Source: Dyadobacter soli
GTDB taxonomy: Bacteria > Bacteroidota > Bacteroidia > Cytophagales > Spirosomataceae
Assembly (NCBI RefSeq): GCF_900101885.1
Contig: NZ_FNAN01000013.1
Location: forward strand, 124,001 to 188,000
Direction: 5' to 3'
Length of the DNA: 64,000 bases
A model generated the notes under the pieces. That model saw only the letters and a program-made list of their open reading frames with translations, was not told the origin of the DNA and did not search any database. Below, one piece after another: positions 16,859 through 25,476 of the stretch. Numbering within the stretch: the first letter of the stretch is position 1; the number at the start of each line of letters is the position of its first letter. The position numbers and the translations under genes were made by a program.

Positions 16859-17947
16859 TCAGTTAGTGTTTTTGTGTTTCAAATCTTGTGAAGTTGCCAA
16901 GGCTATGACGCGCCCGTTTTCGCCTACTGCATTGTAAAAGTGGTAAACTACGCCATTCCATTTAATTACCCATGGTTTGTGGGCGTAGGTTTTGTCGTAG
17001 TTTTCAGAAGGGGAGATCAGATCGGCTCCATTCCAGTCGGTCCAGTTAACGAGGTCGTAGGAGCAGGCGAAGCGTTCGAATGCACCGGGTTTCCAGAATG
17101 CCCCGAAGTAGAACATCACGTACAGGTCGCCGATTTTAGCGATTTGTGCGTCGCCGCAGATGCCGGTGTTGCGGGTGATGAGCGGTTTGTCGCCGGTGCG
17201 GTTCCAATGCACCATATCGTCGGAAACGGCCATGGCGATGCTTTCAAATCCATTGCCCTTGTCGTCGCCTTTTTCACCTTTGCCATTGTAATACATCACA
17301 AACGGATGGCCGGTTTTGCGGGCTTTGTCGCGGATGACGAGGCTTTTGTAAATGGTTTTGTCGTCGTACCAGCGGGCGTCTTTGTCGATGGCCGATAATA
17401 CCGGTTTTGGTTGGCGGGTTACCTCTTTCGGCCGGGTGAGATCGGGGCTGGTAGCGATGCCGATGCCGAGCCGGCCGGCTTCGTAGCCCTTTTCGGAGCC
17501 GCCGAGGTAGGAGAGCCAGTATTTACCCGAGAACTTTTCGGGCTCGTAGCTGCCGCCCCATTCGGTATCGACGAGTGCTACGTAACCGGCCTTTTGGGTG
17601 GCGTCCCAGGTGTTTTCGGTGAAGGACATGATCTTGCCCAAATGCGTCCATTGCAGCAGGTTATCGCTTTTAGAAAGCCAGGTTTCGTAACCTTTTCCAT
17701 CGAAAATAATGTAAGTCATGTACCAAACGCCGCCTTTCCGGAACACAGTCGGGCTGTCGACCATCCGTCCGCTGTCGGGCTGGGGGATCACGACGCCGTA
17801 TTTGTAAGGGGTTTTTACTTCTTCAAAAATCTGCTGCATTGTCTCCTGCGAAACACCGGCTTTTCCCACGGCTTGTGCATCAGCCGATTGGGAAAAGCCA
17901 AGGTTCGCAGCGATTATCCATACACATCCGATCAGCACTTGCTTCAT
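16859..17947 (-). CDS. five-bladed beta-propeller glycosidase (GH43/GH130-like), secreted
   Basis: A 362-residue protein with a signal peptide (LGFSQSADAQA). The body has repeating blade motifs typical of five-bladed propeller glycosidases: DSPTVFRKGGVWYMTYI, LSKSDNLLQWTHLG, SYEPEKFSGKYWLSYLG, CGDAQIAKIGDLYVMFYFG and HKPWVIKWNGVVYHFY. Acidic residues suited to catalysis are D64 in the first motif, E134 and D246, but I cannot assign a CAZy family with certainty. It starts three bases after the SusD gene ends, so the two are translationally close. Given the two DUF1680 neighbours, an arabinose- or galactose-containing substrate is likely. Confidence 0.75.
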   Translation of the reverse strand: MKQVLIGCVWIIAANLGFSQSADAQAVGKAGVSQETMQQIFEEVKTPYKYGVVIPQPDSGRMVDSPTVFRKGGVWYMTYIIFDGKGYETWLSKSDNLLQWTHLGKIMSFTENTWDATQKAGYVALVDTEWGGSYEPEKFSGKYWLSYLGGSEKGYEAGRLGIGIATSPDLTRPKEVTRQPKPVLSAIDKDARWYDDKTIYKSLVIRDKARKTGHPFVMYYNGKGEKGDDKGNGFESIAMAVSDDMVHWNRTGDKPLITRNTGICGDAQIAKIGDLYVMFYFGAFWKPGAFERFACSYDLVNWTDWNGADLISPSENYDKTYAHKPWVIKWNGVVYHFYNAVGENGRVIALATSQDLKHKNTN

Positions 17948-17950
17948 ATT

Positions 17951-19564
17951 CTATTGATAATCCGGGTTTTGTGTGAGTTTGGGATTGGAATTGATGGCGA
18001 TCTGCGGGATCGGGAACACGGCCCTGAATGCGCCGTTGGGCTTGTGCGACAGCCAGCTTTTGGTCGTATACACGCCGAAACGGATCATATCGCGGCGCCG
18101 GAAGCCTTCCCAGGCAAATTCCCAGCCCAGCTCGTCGAGCATCCTGCCGTACTGTACCGCTGCCGCGTCGCCGGGCTCCACCACCTTGTAATTTTCGACA
18201 TAACCATATTGATAACCACTGCCTTTCTGCAAATCCGCACCGGTAACCGCCGCTTTGGCCGGTTTGGCCGCGAATGCCCGCGTGCGTACCTGCGAGACTA
18301 CCGTGGCGGCATCATTTGCCTTGCCTGTGCGAAGGAGGCATTCGGCCTTCATCATCAGCACCTGCGCGTAGCGGAACACCGGGAAATCGTTGCCCAAACT
18401 GCCCTGCGCCTGCGTTTTTACCTCGAACTTATTCATACGGTAACCCTCCGCTTCGCCGGTGTAGAGGCCGTCGGGCAGCTCGTTGGTGAGCACCACATTC
18501 TTGCCGGCCTGGTCGTAGGAGCCTTTGAGCGGCGTGGTGCCGTCGGCGGCGAACTGCGGGCCGATCATCCAGGTCGATTTCAGGCGCTGGTCGTCCGCGT
18601 CGTAGGTATTGACAAACTGCGGCACACCCTTCGCCGAGCCCGCGCCCCAGGGCGTTGCCAGCATATTGACCTTGTTTTTCAGCGACGCATGCCACGAAAA
18701 CATGTGCGCGCTGAACCCGCCTGCCAGGTTTTCTTCAAAAGGAATTGCAAACACGATCTCCGGCGAATTTTGATTTTCGGTAACAAAAGGCGCGGAGAGG
18801 CCCGTTTCTAACTGGTATTTGCCCGAAGCGATCACGTCGTTGCATTGCGCCAGGCATTCTTCCCACTTGGTTTCACCGGCATAAATACCGGCGTTAAGGT
18901 AGACGTTCGCGAGGAGCGTTTTGGCGGCCCATTTGTTGAAACGGGCGTAGAGCAGCGTGTTTTTTTCTTCGCTCAGGTTCGGGATGGATTCGGTCAACTC
19001 CTTGACGATGAACTGGTAAATCTCCTTCCTGCCGGTTTTTGCAGGCAGCTCGTCGGAACGGTCGGTGATGAGCGGCGCGTCACCGAAATTATCGCAAACG
19101 AGCCAGTAAAAGAATGCCCGCACGGCCCGCATTTCGGAGATCAATGCCTCTTTGGTAACACCGGCGGGAATGGTGATTTTGTCGTTTTGCAACTGTTCTA
19201 TCAACCGGTTGGCATTGACTATCCCCGTGTAAAAGGTATTCCACATGCTGTTGATCTGCGGGTTTTCGGAATTCCACGTGTGCAGGTGCATGCGCTTGTA
19301 AATACCACCATCGTCCCAGCCCGATGCATTGGCGGGCATTACGATGCCGTCCGCAGTGGATTCCTGCGCCATGTACCAGTGTGTGTGCGAAATGAGGTTT
19401 CGCATGTTGGCGTAAGCGATGCTCATGGCCTGGTACGCATTGGAATAATTATAGGTATCCTCGGTTACTTCGGAATATATTTTTTCGGTCAGGTCGTTAT
19501 TGCAGCCGCTCGCAGCGATCATGAGCAGGAGCGTTGTTCCGATATAGGGTTTCAATGGCTTCAT
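17951..19564 (-). CDS. susD: SusD/RagB family glycan-binding outer-membrane lipoprotein
   Basis: A 537-residue SusD homologue. The lipobox is IAASGC with Cys 21 as the lipidated residue. The N-terminal helical TPR-like core (NAYQAMSIAYANMRN, EMRAVRAFFYWLVCDNFGD, PAKTGRKEIYQFIVKELTE) and the C-terminal LGWEFAWEGFRRRDMIRFG and PIPQIAINSNPKLTQNP are diagnostic. SusD caps the SusC channel and binds glycan at the cell surface. It lies 39 bases downstream of the SusC gene, the standard arrangement, with the glycosidases following directly. Confidence 0.95.
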   Translation of the reverse strand: MKPLKPYIGTTLLLMIAASGCNNDLTEKIYSEVTEDTYNYSNAYQAMSIAYANMRNLISHTHWYMAQESTADGIVMPANASGWDDGGIYKRMHLHTWNSENPQINSMWNTFYTGIVNANRLIEQLQNDKITIPAGVTKEALISEMRAVRAFFYWLVCDNFGDAPLITDRSDELPAKTGRKEIYQFIVKELTESIPNLSEEKNTLLYARFNKWAAKTLLANVYLNAGIYAGETKWEECLAQCNDVIASGKYQLETGLSAPFVTENQNSPEIVFAIPFEENLAGGFSAHMFSWHASLKNKVNMLATPWGAGSAKGVPQFVNTYDADDQRLKSTWMIGPQFAADGTTPLKGSYDQAGKNVVLTNELPDGLYTGEAEGYRMNKFEVKTQAQGSLGNDFPVFRYAQVLMMKAECLLRTGKANDAATVVSQVRTRAFAAKPAKAAVTGADLQKGSGYQYGYVENYKVVEPGDAAAVQYGRMLDELGWEFAWEGFRRRDMIRFGVYTTKSWLSHKPNGAFRAVFPIPQIAINSNPKLTQNPDYQ

Positions 19565-19603
19565 TGCAGATAGTCTTTTTTGAATTTTTAAACTGAATAC
19601 AAA

Positions 19604-22600
19604 CTAGAATGTGATCATCAAACCCGCCGTAAAGCTTGTGGTGGCAGGATAGCGGTTCTTGTCGTCGGTACCAGGGAACAGGCCGGTGATGCCCACTTCG
19701 GGATCGATGCCCTTGTAGCCGGTAATGGTGTAGAGGTTGGCTACCGACAGGTACACGCGCGCATGTTTGAGGTATTTGTTTTTGACACGGAGGTTATACC
19801 CGGCGGTGATGTTGTCGATCTTCCAGTAGTTGCCGTTTTCGATGTAGTAGCTTACGTAGTTCAGCGACTGGTCGTCGGCGAGCGGGCGTTTGCCGTAAAT
19901 CGGGTCGTAGGCATTCGAGCGGAGATTGCCGCGCGTGAGCATTACCGGCGCACTCCAGAACATTTCCGTCATATTCAGGATCTGGAAGCCGAATGCGCCG
20001 CGCATGGTGATATTCAGGTCGAAGTTTTTGTAGGTCAATGTGTTATTCCAGTTCAAATAGCGCTTGGGCAAGCCGTTGCCGATGATCTGCTTGTCGTCTG
20101 CCTGCTGCTGGGCGATGGGTTTCGGCTCACCGTTTTTACCTTCGATGATCCAGTGCCCTGACTCGTCGATATCAATGGTTTTGAATCCCCAGAAATTACC
20201 GAGCGGCTGGCCTACCTGTACCCGGTGCGTGGTTTGCTGAATGGGCTCGCCGGTGTTTCCGGTATCGAAATAGCCGCTCGCTAACGCAAACTTGTCGTCC
20301 GATAATGTCAGGATCTTGTTCGCATTGGTCGAGAAATTGACCGACGTACTCCAACGGAATGCGGCGGTTTGTAATGGAATCGCATTCACCTGGATTTCTA
20401 TCCCTTTGTTCTCCATGGAAGCCGCATTGGCCGTGATTTTGTCGTACAGATAAGGCGGGGTAGGCACGGGGAACTCGGCGATCAGGTCGCGGGTGGTGCG
20501 GCGGTAAAGGTCGATGGAACCCGAGAGGCGTTCATTCAAAAACCCGTAATCGATCCCCACGTTCACTTCTTCTTTGCGTTCCCAGCGGAGGTCGGGGTTA
20601 GGATTGTTGGCGGGGTTGATAGCCTGCACCCATTGCCCGTTGATCAGCACATTGGTATTGAAATTGATTTTGTTCAGAGAAAGATAGGATTTGCCGGGCT
20701 CCGTACCGGTTACGCCGTAGCCTGCACGGAGTTTCAGATTTGAAATGGTATTGGAACTTTCCAGGAATGCCTCCCTTTTCAGGTTCCAGCCCACCGAGAA
20801 TGCCGGGAAGCTTCCCCATTTATGGTTAGCCCCGAAGCGCGAGGAACCTTCGTGACGGATACTGGCAGTGAGCAGGTATTTGTTCATAAAACTGTAATTC
20901 ACACGGAAAAAGTAGCTGATCAGCTTGTTCTCCGTCTGCTCTGACAATTCCGGTGCCTGTCCGCGACGCAACGCTAGGCCCGCGTTGATGTTGTTGTAGG
21001 AAAAATTGTCGGTCGGGAAATCCCAGTTCTGCATCCAGTAATTCTCCCAGTTGTATTTCCGCCAGGTGTGGCCGGCCAGGACCACGAAGTTATGGTCGTG
21101 AAAACTCTTGTTATAATTCGCCGTGAATTCGAAAAGGTCGTCCTGCGAGCGTGTAGCGCCGCGTGATGCGAACCCGTTACGGCCATTGCGGGCGGTAGTG
21201 TAATGGTTTTTGGTTTCATAATAACCCCGCGTGCTGTTAAGCATGTCCCGCGCAAACAATGCCTTGATTTCCAGTCCTTCCACCGGCGCCAGGGAAATAG
21301 TGCCGTACGTGCGGAGGTTGTTGTTGCGGTTCAGCCCGTGCGATTCCTCGATGAGCGCGACGGGATTCATGTAATCCGTCTTGTCCGTGCGCTCGGTCCA
21401 TTTGCCGTTTTCGTCCTTCAAAGGTTCGGTGGGGTTGAATGTGAGTGCATTCCGGTACACGAGGCCGGAGTAGAAACCGCCGTCAATCGAGAAGTGCTTC
21501 TGTTGGTAACCGCTCAGGTTTGCATTGATCTTCAACAGGCCATTGAACATCGAATGGTTTACCTCGATGCGCGGGAAAACGGTGGCGTTGTCGGATTTTT
21601 TCATAATCCCGTTCAGCCGGCGGTACTCCATGCTGACGATGTAGTTGGTGGTGCGCGAGCCGCCTCGCAGGCTGATATTATGCACTTGCGAGAGCGGTTT
21701 CTGGGTCACGGCGCCGAGCCAGTCGGTGCTATGGCCGTAATCGATGGCGCCGGGTTTGCCCTGGGCGGCCAGCGCGCGGTACTGGTCCACATTCATGAAG
21801 TCCAGCTTGCGTGTGAGCCGCTGAGTGGTGAAATAGGAGTTCACTTCCAATGTGGCTGGTGTTTCACCCTTTACTTTCCTGGTTGTAATCAAAATAACCC
21901 CATTCGTACCGCGCGTGCCATAAATAGCTGCCGCCGAGCCGTCTTTGAGCACATCGATCGACTCGATATCCTCCGGCGCGACGGTATTGAGCGTGCCGGG
22001 CACACCGTCGATCAGCACGAGCGGTTCGGAGCTGGCATTGATGGTGGCATTACCTCTCAATGAAATCTGCGCCGTGGCAGTCGGGTCGCCGCTGGGGGTG
22101 ATCACGCTCAACCCGGCTACTTTCCCGCGAATGAGCTGGGCCGCGTCCTGCACCGGGCCTTTGACAAAATCTTCCGACTTGACGCTGGCAATGGCGCTTG
22201 TGATCTGCTCGCGTTTTTGCGTTCCGTAACCTACCACCACCACTTCTTCGAGGCTTTTCAGGTCGGGCGCGAGGGTAATGTCGATGGCCGTGCGGTTGCC
22301 AACAGCCGCTTCCTGATTTTGATAACCTACATAAGAAAAAACGAGTATGACTTCCGCTTTGGGATCGTCATCGACCGCAATGCTGTATTTACCGTCCACA
22401 TCCGTGGTGCTGCCGCGCGTGGTGCCTTTGATGAGCACGCTCACGCCCGGCAACAACTCTCCGCCATCGCCTTTCACGACGCCGGAGATGTTTCTGTCGA
22501 CCGCCTTGCCGGCCAGCATTACCGTTGAACCGCTGGGTTGTGCCGACATCGTGAATGTTTGCTGTGCGGCCGGAGTTTCTTCTGGCGTGATCGGTTCTAT

Positions 22601-22975
22601 CTGCTGGGCGCCCGGCTTTGCTTCTTCGTCGGCAGTCAGGATGAGGTAGGCCTGTTTGCTGACCTTTTTGTAACGCAGCCCCGACGGCAGGATGTTGCTG
22701 AGCTTGCTTTCGATCGTTTGCCCCGACTGTACCTGCGCAGGCGTCACGGAAATGCCTTCCAGCAGTTTTTCTTCAAAAAGTATATCGACCTTGTACTGCT
22801 TTTTAACCTGCATTAATGCGTCCCGGAGTGTTATCCGGCTACCGGGGATGATCGTGGGTGCCGTATTGCTTTTCGGCCGGTTTTGGGCCATGAGCTGGGC
22901 TTTCAGCGGCGAGCCACCCAACAGGCCTCCCACCATTAAGGTTGCCAGAACTTTAACGTGTAATAGTTTCGTCAT
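19604..22975 (-). CDS. susC: SusC/RagA TonB-dependent receptor with STN domain
   Basis: A 1123-residue outer-membrane transporter. After the signal peptide, residues about 44-116 form an STN domain (SRITLRDALMQVKKQYKVDI), which contacts a FecR-type anti-sigma factor. A carboxypeptidase-regulatory-like domain follows (GVVKGDGGELLPGVSVLIKG), then the TonB-box region VVVVGYGTQKRE, the plug (SLRGNATINASSEPLVLIDG, AAIYGTRGTNGVILITT) and a large barrel ending in FTAGLMITF. The STN domain and the adjacent FecR and sigma genes show that substrate import is coupled to transcription. It is directly downstream of the fecR gene. Confidence 0.96.
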   Translation of the reverse strand: MTKLLHVKVLATLMVGGLLGGSPLKAQLMAQNRPKSNTAPTIIPGSRITLRDALMQVKKQYKVDILFEEKLLEGISVTPAQVQSGQTIESKLSNILPSGLRYKKVSKQAYLILTADEEAKPGAQQIEPITPEETPAAQQTFTMSAQPSGSTVMLAGKAVDRNISGVVKGDGGELLPGVSVLIKGTTRGSTTDVDGKYSIAVDDDPKAEVILVFSYVGYQNQEAAVGNRTAIDITLAPDLKSLEEVVVVGYGTQKREQITSAIASVKSEDFVKGPVQDAAQLIRGKVAGLSVITPSGDPTATAQISLRGNATINASSEPLVLIDGVPGTLNTVAPEDIESIDVLKDGSAAAIYGTRGTNGVILITTRKVKGETPATLEVNSYFTTQRLTRKLDFMNVDQYRALAAQGKPGAIDYGHSTDWLGAVTQKPLSQVHNISLRGGSRTTNYIVSMEYRRLNGIMKKSDNATVFPRIEVNHSMFNGLLKINANLSGYQQKHFSIDGGFYSGLVYRNALTFNPTEPLKDENGKWTERTDKTDYMNPVALIEESHGLNRNNNLRTYGTISLAPVEGLEIKALFARDMLNSTRGYYETKNHYTTARNGRNGFASRGATRSQDDLFEFTANYNKSFHDHNFVVLAGHTWRKYNWENYWMQNWDFPTDNFSYNNINAGLALRRGQAPELSEQTENKLISYFFRVNYSFMNKYLLTASIRHEGSSRFGANHKWGSFPAFSVGWNLKREAFLESSNTISNLKLRAGYGVTGTEPGKSYLSLNKINFNTNVLINGQWVQAINPANNPNPDLRWERKEEVNVGIDYGFLNERLSGSIDLYRRTTRDLIAEFPVPTPPYLYDKITANAASMENKGIEIQVNAIPLQTAAFRWSTSVNFSTNANKILTLSDDKFALASGYFDTGNTGEPIQQTTHRVQVGQPLGNFWGFKTIDIDESGHWIIEGKNGEPKPIAQQQADDKQIIGNGLPKRYLNWNNTLTYKNFDLNITMRGAFGFQILNMTEMFWSAPVMLTRGNLRSNAYDPIYGKRPLADDQSLNYVSYYIENGNYWKIDNITAGYNLRVKNKYLKHARVYLSVANLYTITGYKGIDPEVGITGLFPGTDDKNRYPATTSFTAGLMITF

Positions 22976-22995
22976 GATTATGAATTGTTAAGGAA

Positions 22996-24015
22996 TTACA
23001 AACGATTCGAGTCGAGCACGAAGGTTTCGGCCCCGTGCCCGCCCGGGGGCGTGTGCGTGACGCGTGCATTGAGGACGTCGGAAAGTACTTTCAGTACATT
23101 GGCCGGGTCGCTGGCATTGAATGTGCCGCCTATCGTCCGGCGGGCCAGCGTGGAATCCGCCACGACCACATTCACCCCGAAATGCTCGCTGATCTGGTAG
23201 GCGATTTCCGAAACCGGCGTGTTCTCGAACATAAACAGGCGTTGCTTCCAGGCCTGGTGCGCGGAGAGGCTTACGCTGTGTTTGAGAGTGAGCCTTCCCT
23301 GCATCGACATCGTGGCCACGTCGCCGGGTTTCATCAGCATCGGTCTCGCATTGACCTCGTTGAGCGAGCGTAGCTGCACGCTTCCCTGGCTCAGCACTAC
23401 CTTGGAACCGCGTTCGCGGCTGTACACGATGAATTCGGTACCCAATACCTTCACTTCTAGCTTGTCGGGCGTGCGCACGATGAACTTGCTATGGTCGACC
23501 GTATGTTTCACCGCAAATTCGGCTTCGCCTTTCAGCCTCACCTCCCGGGCACCGTTTCCGAATCCGAAACGCGGGATGCTGAGCACGGAATTGGCATTCA
23601 ATGTGACCCGGCTGCTGTCGGGCAGTACCACTGTTCTGATTTCGCCGTAGCCGGTTTCATATTGTTTGTACAACCAGAAATCGGAAAGCAGGTAGGCTCC
23701 CACCAGCAATGCTACGGATGCCGCTGCGGCCCATTTGAATGCGAAAAGCCGCCCGCGCAAAGTGCCCGCATTCGCACGCGGGGACATTGGAATACCACCG
23801 CCATCCTGAACGGTATACAGTGAACGTTGGTAGCCCTGTTCTACATCCGGCGTGAACTGCGGATTTTCAAGTTCCCATTCATCCAGCCATTGAAAATACA
23901 GTTCGCGATGGGCGGGATTTTCCAGCCATTCCTGTATCAGAATGTTCTGCATCTGCGTGGTTTTCCCCTCGAAGAAGTTCTGGATGACCTGTTTGGAGAG
24001 AAGTGATTTCTTCAT
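22996..24015 (-). CDS. FecR-family anti-sigma factor
   Basis: A 339-residue regulator. Residues 1-80 are cytoplasmic and should bind the sigma factor (LENPAHRELYFQWLDEWE), residues 94-113 are a membrane helix (WAAAASVALLVGAYLL), residues about 120-235 are the FecR domain (GEIRTVVLPDSSRVTLNANS, GEAEFAV, VKVLGTEFIVYSRE), and the C-terminal part is a DUF4974-like domain that contacts the SusC STN domain (FENTPVSEIAYQISEHFGV). It lies between the sigma factor and SusC genes, as in hybrid sigma-controlled PULs. Confidence 0.94.
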   Translation of the reverse strand: MKKSLLSKQVIQNFFEGKTTQMQNILIQEWLENPAHRELYFQWLDEWELENPQFTPDVEQGYQRSLYTVQDGGGIPMSPRANAGTLRGRLFAFKWAAAASVALLVGAYLLSDFWLYKQYETGYGEIRTVVLPDSSRVTLNANSVLSIPRFGFGNGAREVRLKGEAEFAVKHTVDHSKFIVRTPDKLEVKVLGTEFIVYSRERGSKVVLSQGSVQLRSLNEVNARPMLMKPGDVATMSMQGRLTLKHSVSLSAHQAWKQRLFMFENTPVSEIAYQISEHFGVNVVVADSTLARRTIGGTFNASDPANVLKVLSDVLNARVTHTPPGGHGAETFVLDSNRL

Positions 24016-24061
24016 GCTTCGTAAAATTCAGTATGAACATATATCCGATAGCGTTATGCTG

Positions 24062-24739
24062 TCAGACGAATAGGAGTAAAATCTGGATCAGTGAAAGCAG
24101 CCCGTGGTCCTGCAATGCCTTCCGCAGGATGGATAATCCCTTGGTAATGTGCCCTTCGACAGTCTTAACCGAAATGCCGAGCTCTTCCGCGATGGCGACA
24201 TTCCGCTTGCCCTCGAACCGGCTCATTAAAAACACCTTCTGGTTTTGGGGCGAAAGCGAGCGGATGACCTGTTCGATTTTCAATACCAGCTCCTGGAATT
24301 GCAGTTCCTGCTGGGGCGAACTGGCCGGAGTGGCTACCGGCAGGTCGCCCAGTTCTTCGGTGACGGCCTCTTTGCCAAAATTCCTGCGCATATGGTGAAA
24401 TGCCGCGTGCCGCACCGTCGTGAACAAGTAGGCCCGGTAGGAGCTAGTAACCGCCGTATGCAACTGCTTCGACCAGAACTGGCTGAATACCTCCACCACA
24501 ATGTCCTCGGCAACATCCCGGGCATACACAAACCGTACCGCATGGCTGCAAAGCTGCTTGTAATACCGTTTGAAAAGCAGCTCGTACCCACGTGCAGGAT
24601 CGGCCGCGAATGCCTGTTTGATAAATAATTCCGAATCGACCATGTCTGCCGGGAGCTTTCTGACTTCCGGGAAACCGGACGTCTGTGCAGCCGGTTCGCC
24701 CGTGCCAGTCTCGTTTTTGACGGAATACTTCTGGTTCAT
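24062..24739 (-). CDS. ECF RNA polymerase sigma-70 factor
   Basis: A 225-residue sigma factor with region 2 (YELLFKRYYKQLCSHAVRFV, DVAEDIVVEVFSQFW) and region 4 (LSPQNQKVFLMSRFEGKRNV, ELGISVKTVEGHITKGLSIL). It belongs to the Bacteroidetes SusC/FecR-linked ECF group. Family members usually start close to the internal Met at 24643 (MVDSELFIKQ), so the first 32 residues may not be translated. It is the first gene of the PUL and likely drives transcription of SusC and the following genes when released by FecR. Confidence 0.93.
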   Translation of the reverse strand: MNQKYSVKNETGTGEPAAQTSGFPEVRKLPADMVDSELFIKQAFAADPARGYELLFKRYYKQLCSHAVRFVYARDVAEDIVVEVFSQFWSKQLHTAVTSSYRAYLFTTVRHAAFHHMRRNFGKEAVTEELGDLPVATPASSPQQELQFQELVLKIEQVIRSLSPQNQKVFLMSRFEGKRNVAIAEELGISVKTVEGHITKGLSILRKALQDHGLLSLIQILLLFV

Positions 24740-24848
24740 ACAGAGAATGTGAGTAGGTTATTGATAAGAGTATTTTGCGCCCGCACTACCCTCGGTCGTT
24801 TTGTGAAATTTTTATTTTTTTTGGGATTATTTGCGAGAGGGGGTGTTT

Positions 24849-24912
24849 GACGGCCGACGGCCGACCGCTGACGGCTGACCGCTGACTGCCGACGGCCGAT
24901 CGCTGATGGCCG
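24849..24912. repeat. GACGGCCGACCGCTGA-type short repeat array
   Basis: About nine imperfect copies of a 7-8 bp unit (ACGGCCG / ACCGCTG) in the intergenic space between the divergent sigma and MarR genes. It is related to the arrays at 16807, 39201 and 39354. Confidence 0.65.
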
Positions 24913-24952
24913 GGTGTGCTTTTGGTTAATCAGCATATTAATTCACCAAATG

Positions 24953-24983
24953 TTTGACATCTAATCCAAATAAAATATCTTTG
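24953..24983 (+). promoter_or_regulatory. marR-rph promoter (-33 TTTG, -7 TATCTTTG)
   Basis: TTTG at 24953-24956 is followed, after 19 bases, by TATCTTTG at 24976-24983. This is an exact match in both elements and spacing to the Bacteroidetes housekeeping promoter. Transcription would start near 24988, about 25 bases before the MarR ATG. Confidence 0.75.
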
Positions 24984-24997
24984 TTGCTAAGATATTT
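24973..24997. promoter_or_regulatory. MarR-type operator overlapping the -7 element
   Basis: AAATATCTT (24973-24981) and AAGATATTT (24989-24997) form a perfect 9-bp inverted repeat with a 7-base spacer. It covers the -7 element and the expected start site of the marR-rph promoter, which is the usual geometry for autorepression by a MarR dimer. Confidence 0.75.
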
Positions 24998-25013
24998 AGA
25001 AATCAAGATAAAT

Positions 25014-25469
25014 ATGAGCGAGGAATTAATCGAACGGGTGCGAAAACTCAGCCAGCAGTATGCATTCGATTCCATTCAAATGCATGAGGCAATCGGCAGG
25101 CAAGCAGGGCTGTCGGGTACCGACCATAAATACCTGGGTTTTATCATGCAGAAGGGGCAGATGACGGCAGGGGAGCTTTCGGCACTTACGGGGCTTACGA
25201 CCGGCGCTGTGACGGGACTGATCGACCGGTTTGAACAAAAAGACCTGGTCAGAAGGCGGTTTGGGGCGGGAGACAGGCGGAAGGTGATCGTAGAGCCTAA
25301 CTCCGAAAAGATTATGGCGGTATTCGAGCCGCTCTACAAGGATTTTCGGAGCAGTACGGCGGCGGTGATCGCGTCATTTTCGGATGAAGAATTGAAAGTT
25401 ATTGAAAGCTACTTCTTGAGGGCGATTGAAGTGATGAATGAAACGACAAGCAAATTCAATACTAAATAG
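25014..25469 (+). CDS. MarR-family transcriptional regulator
   Basis: A 151-residue winged-helix repressor: DHKYLGFIMQKGQMTAGELS, TGLTTGAVTGLIDRFEQKDL and the wing VRRRFGAGDRRKVIVEP are the characteristic segments. The ATG at 25014 is chosen because the region before it is the promoter and operator; a TTG-initiated frame from 24954 would begin inside the -33 element. It ends eight bases before the rifampin phosphotransferase gene, so the pair is an operon. By analogy with other MarR systems, binding of a ligand, possibly a rifamycin or aromatic compound, would release the operator. Confidence 0.92.
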   Translation: MSEELIERVRKLSQQYAFDSIQMHEAIGRQAGLSGTDHKYLGFIMQKGQMTAGELSALTGLTTGAVTGLIDRFEQKDLVRRRFGAGDRRKVIVEPNSEKIMAVFEPLYKDFRSSTAAVIASFSDEELKVIESYFLRAIEVMNETTSKFNTK

Positions 25470-25476
25470 TTGAGAC

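Noticed and set aside
17411..18811. 466-residue open frame on the plus strand across the SusD gene
   Set aside because: A shadow of the SusD and glycosidase genes on the other strand, low complexity and no domain.
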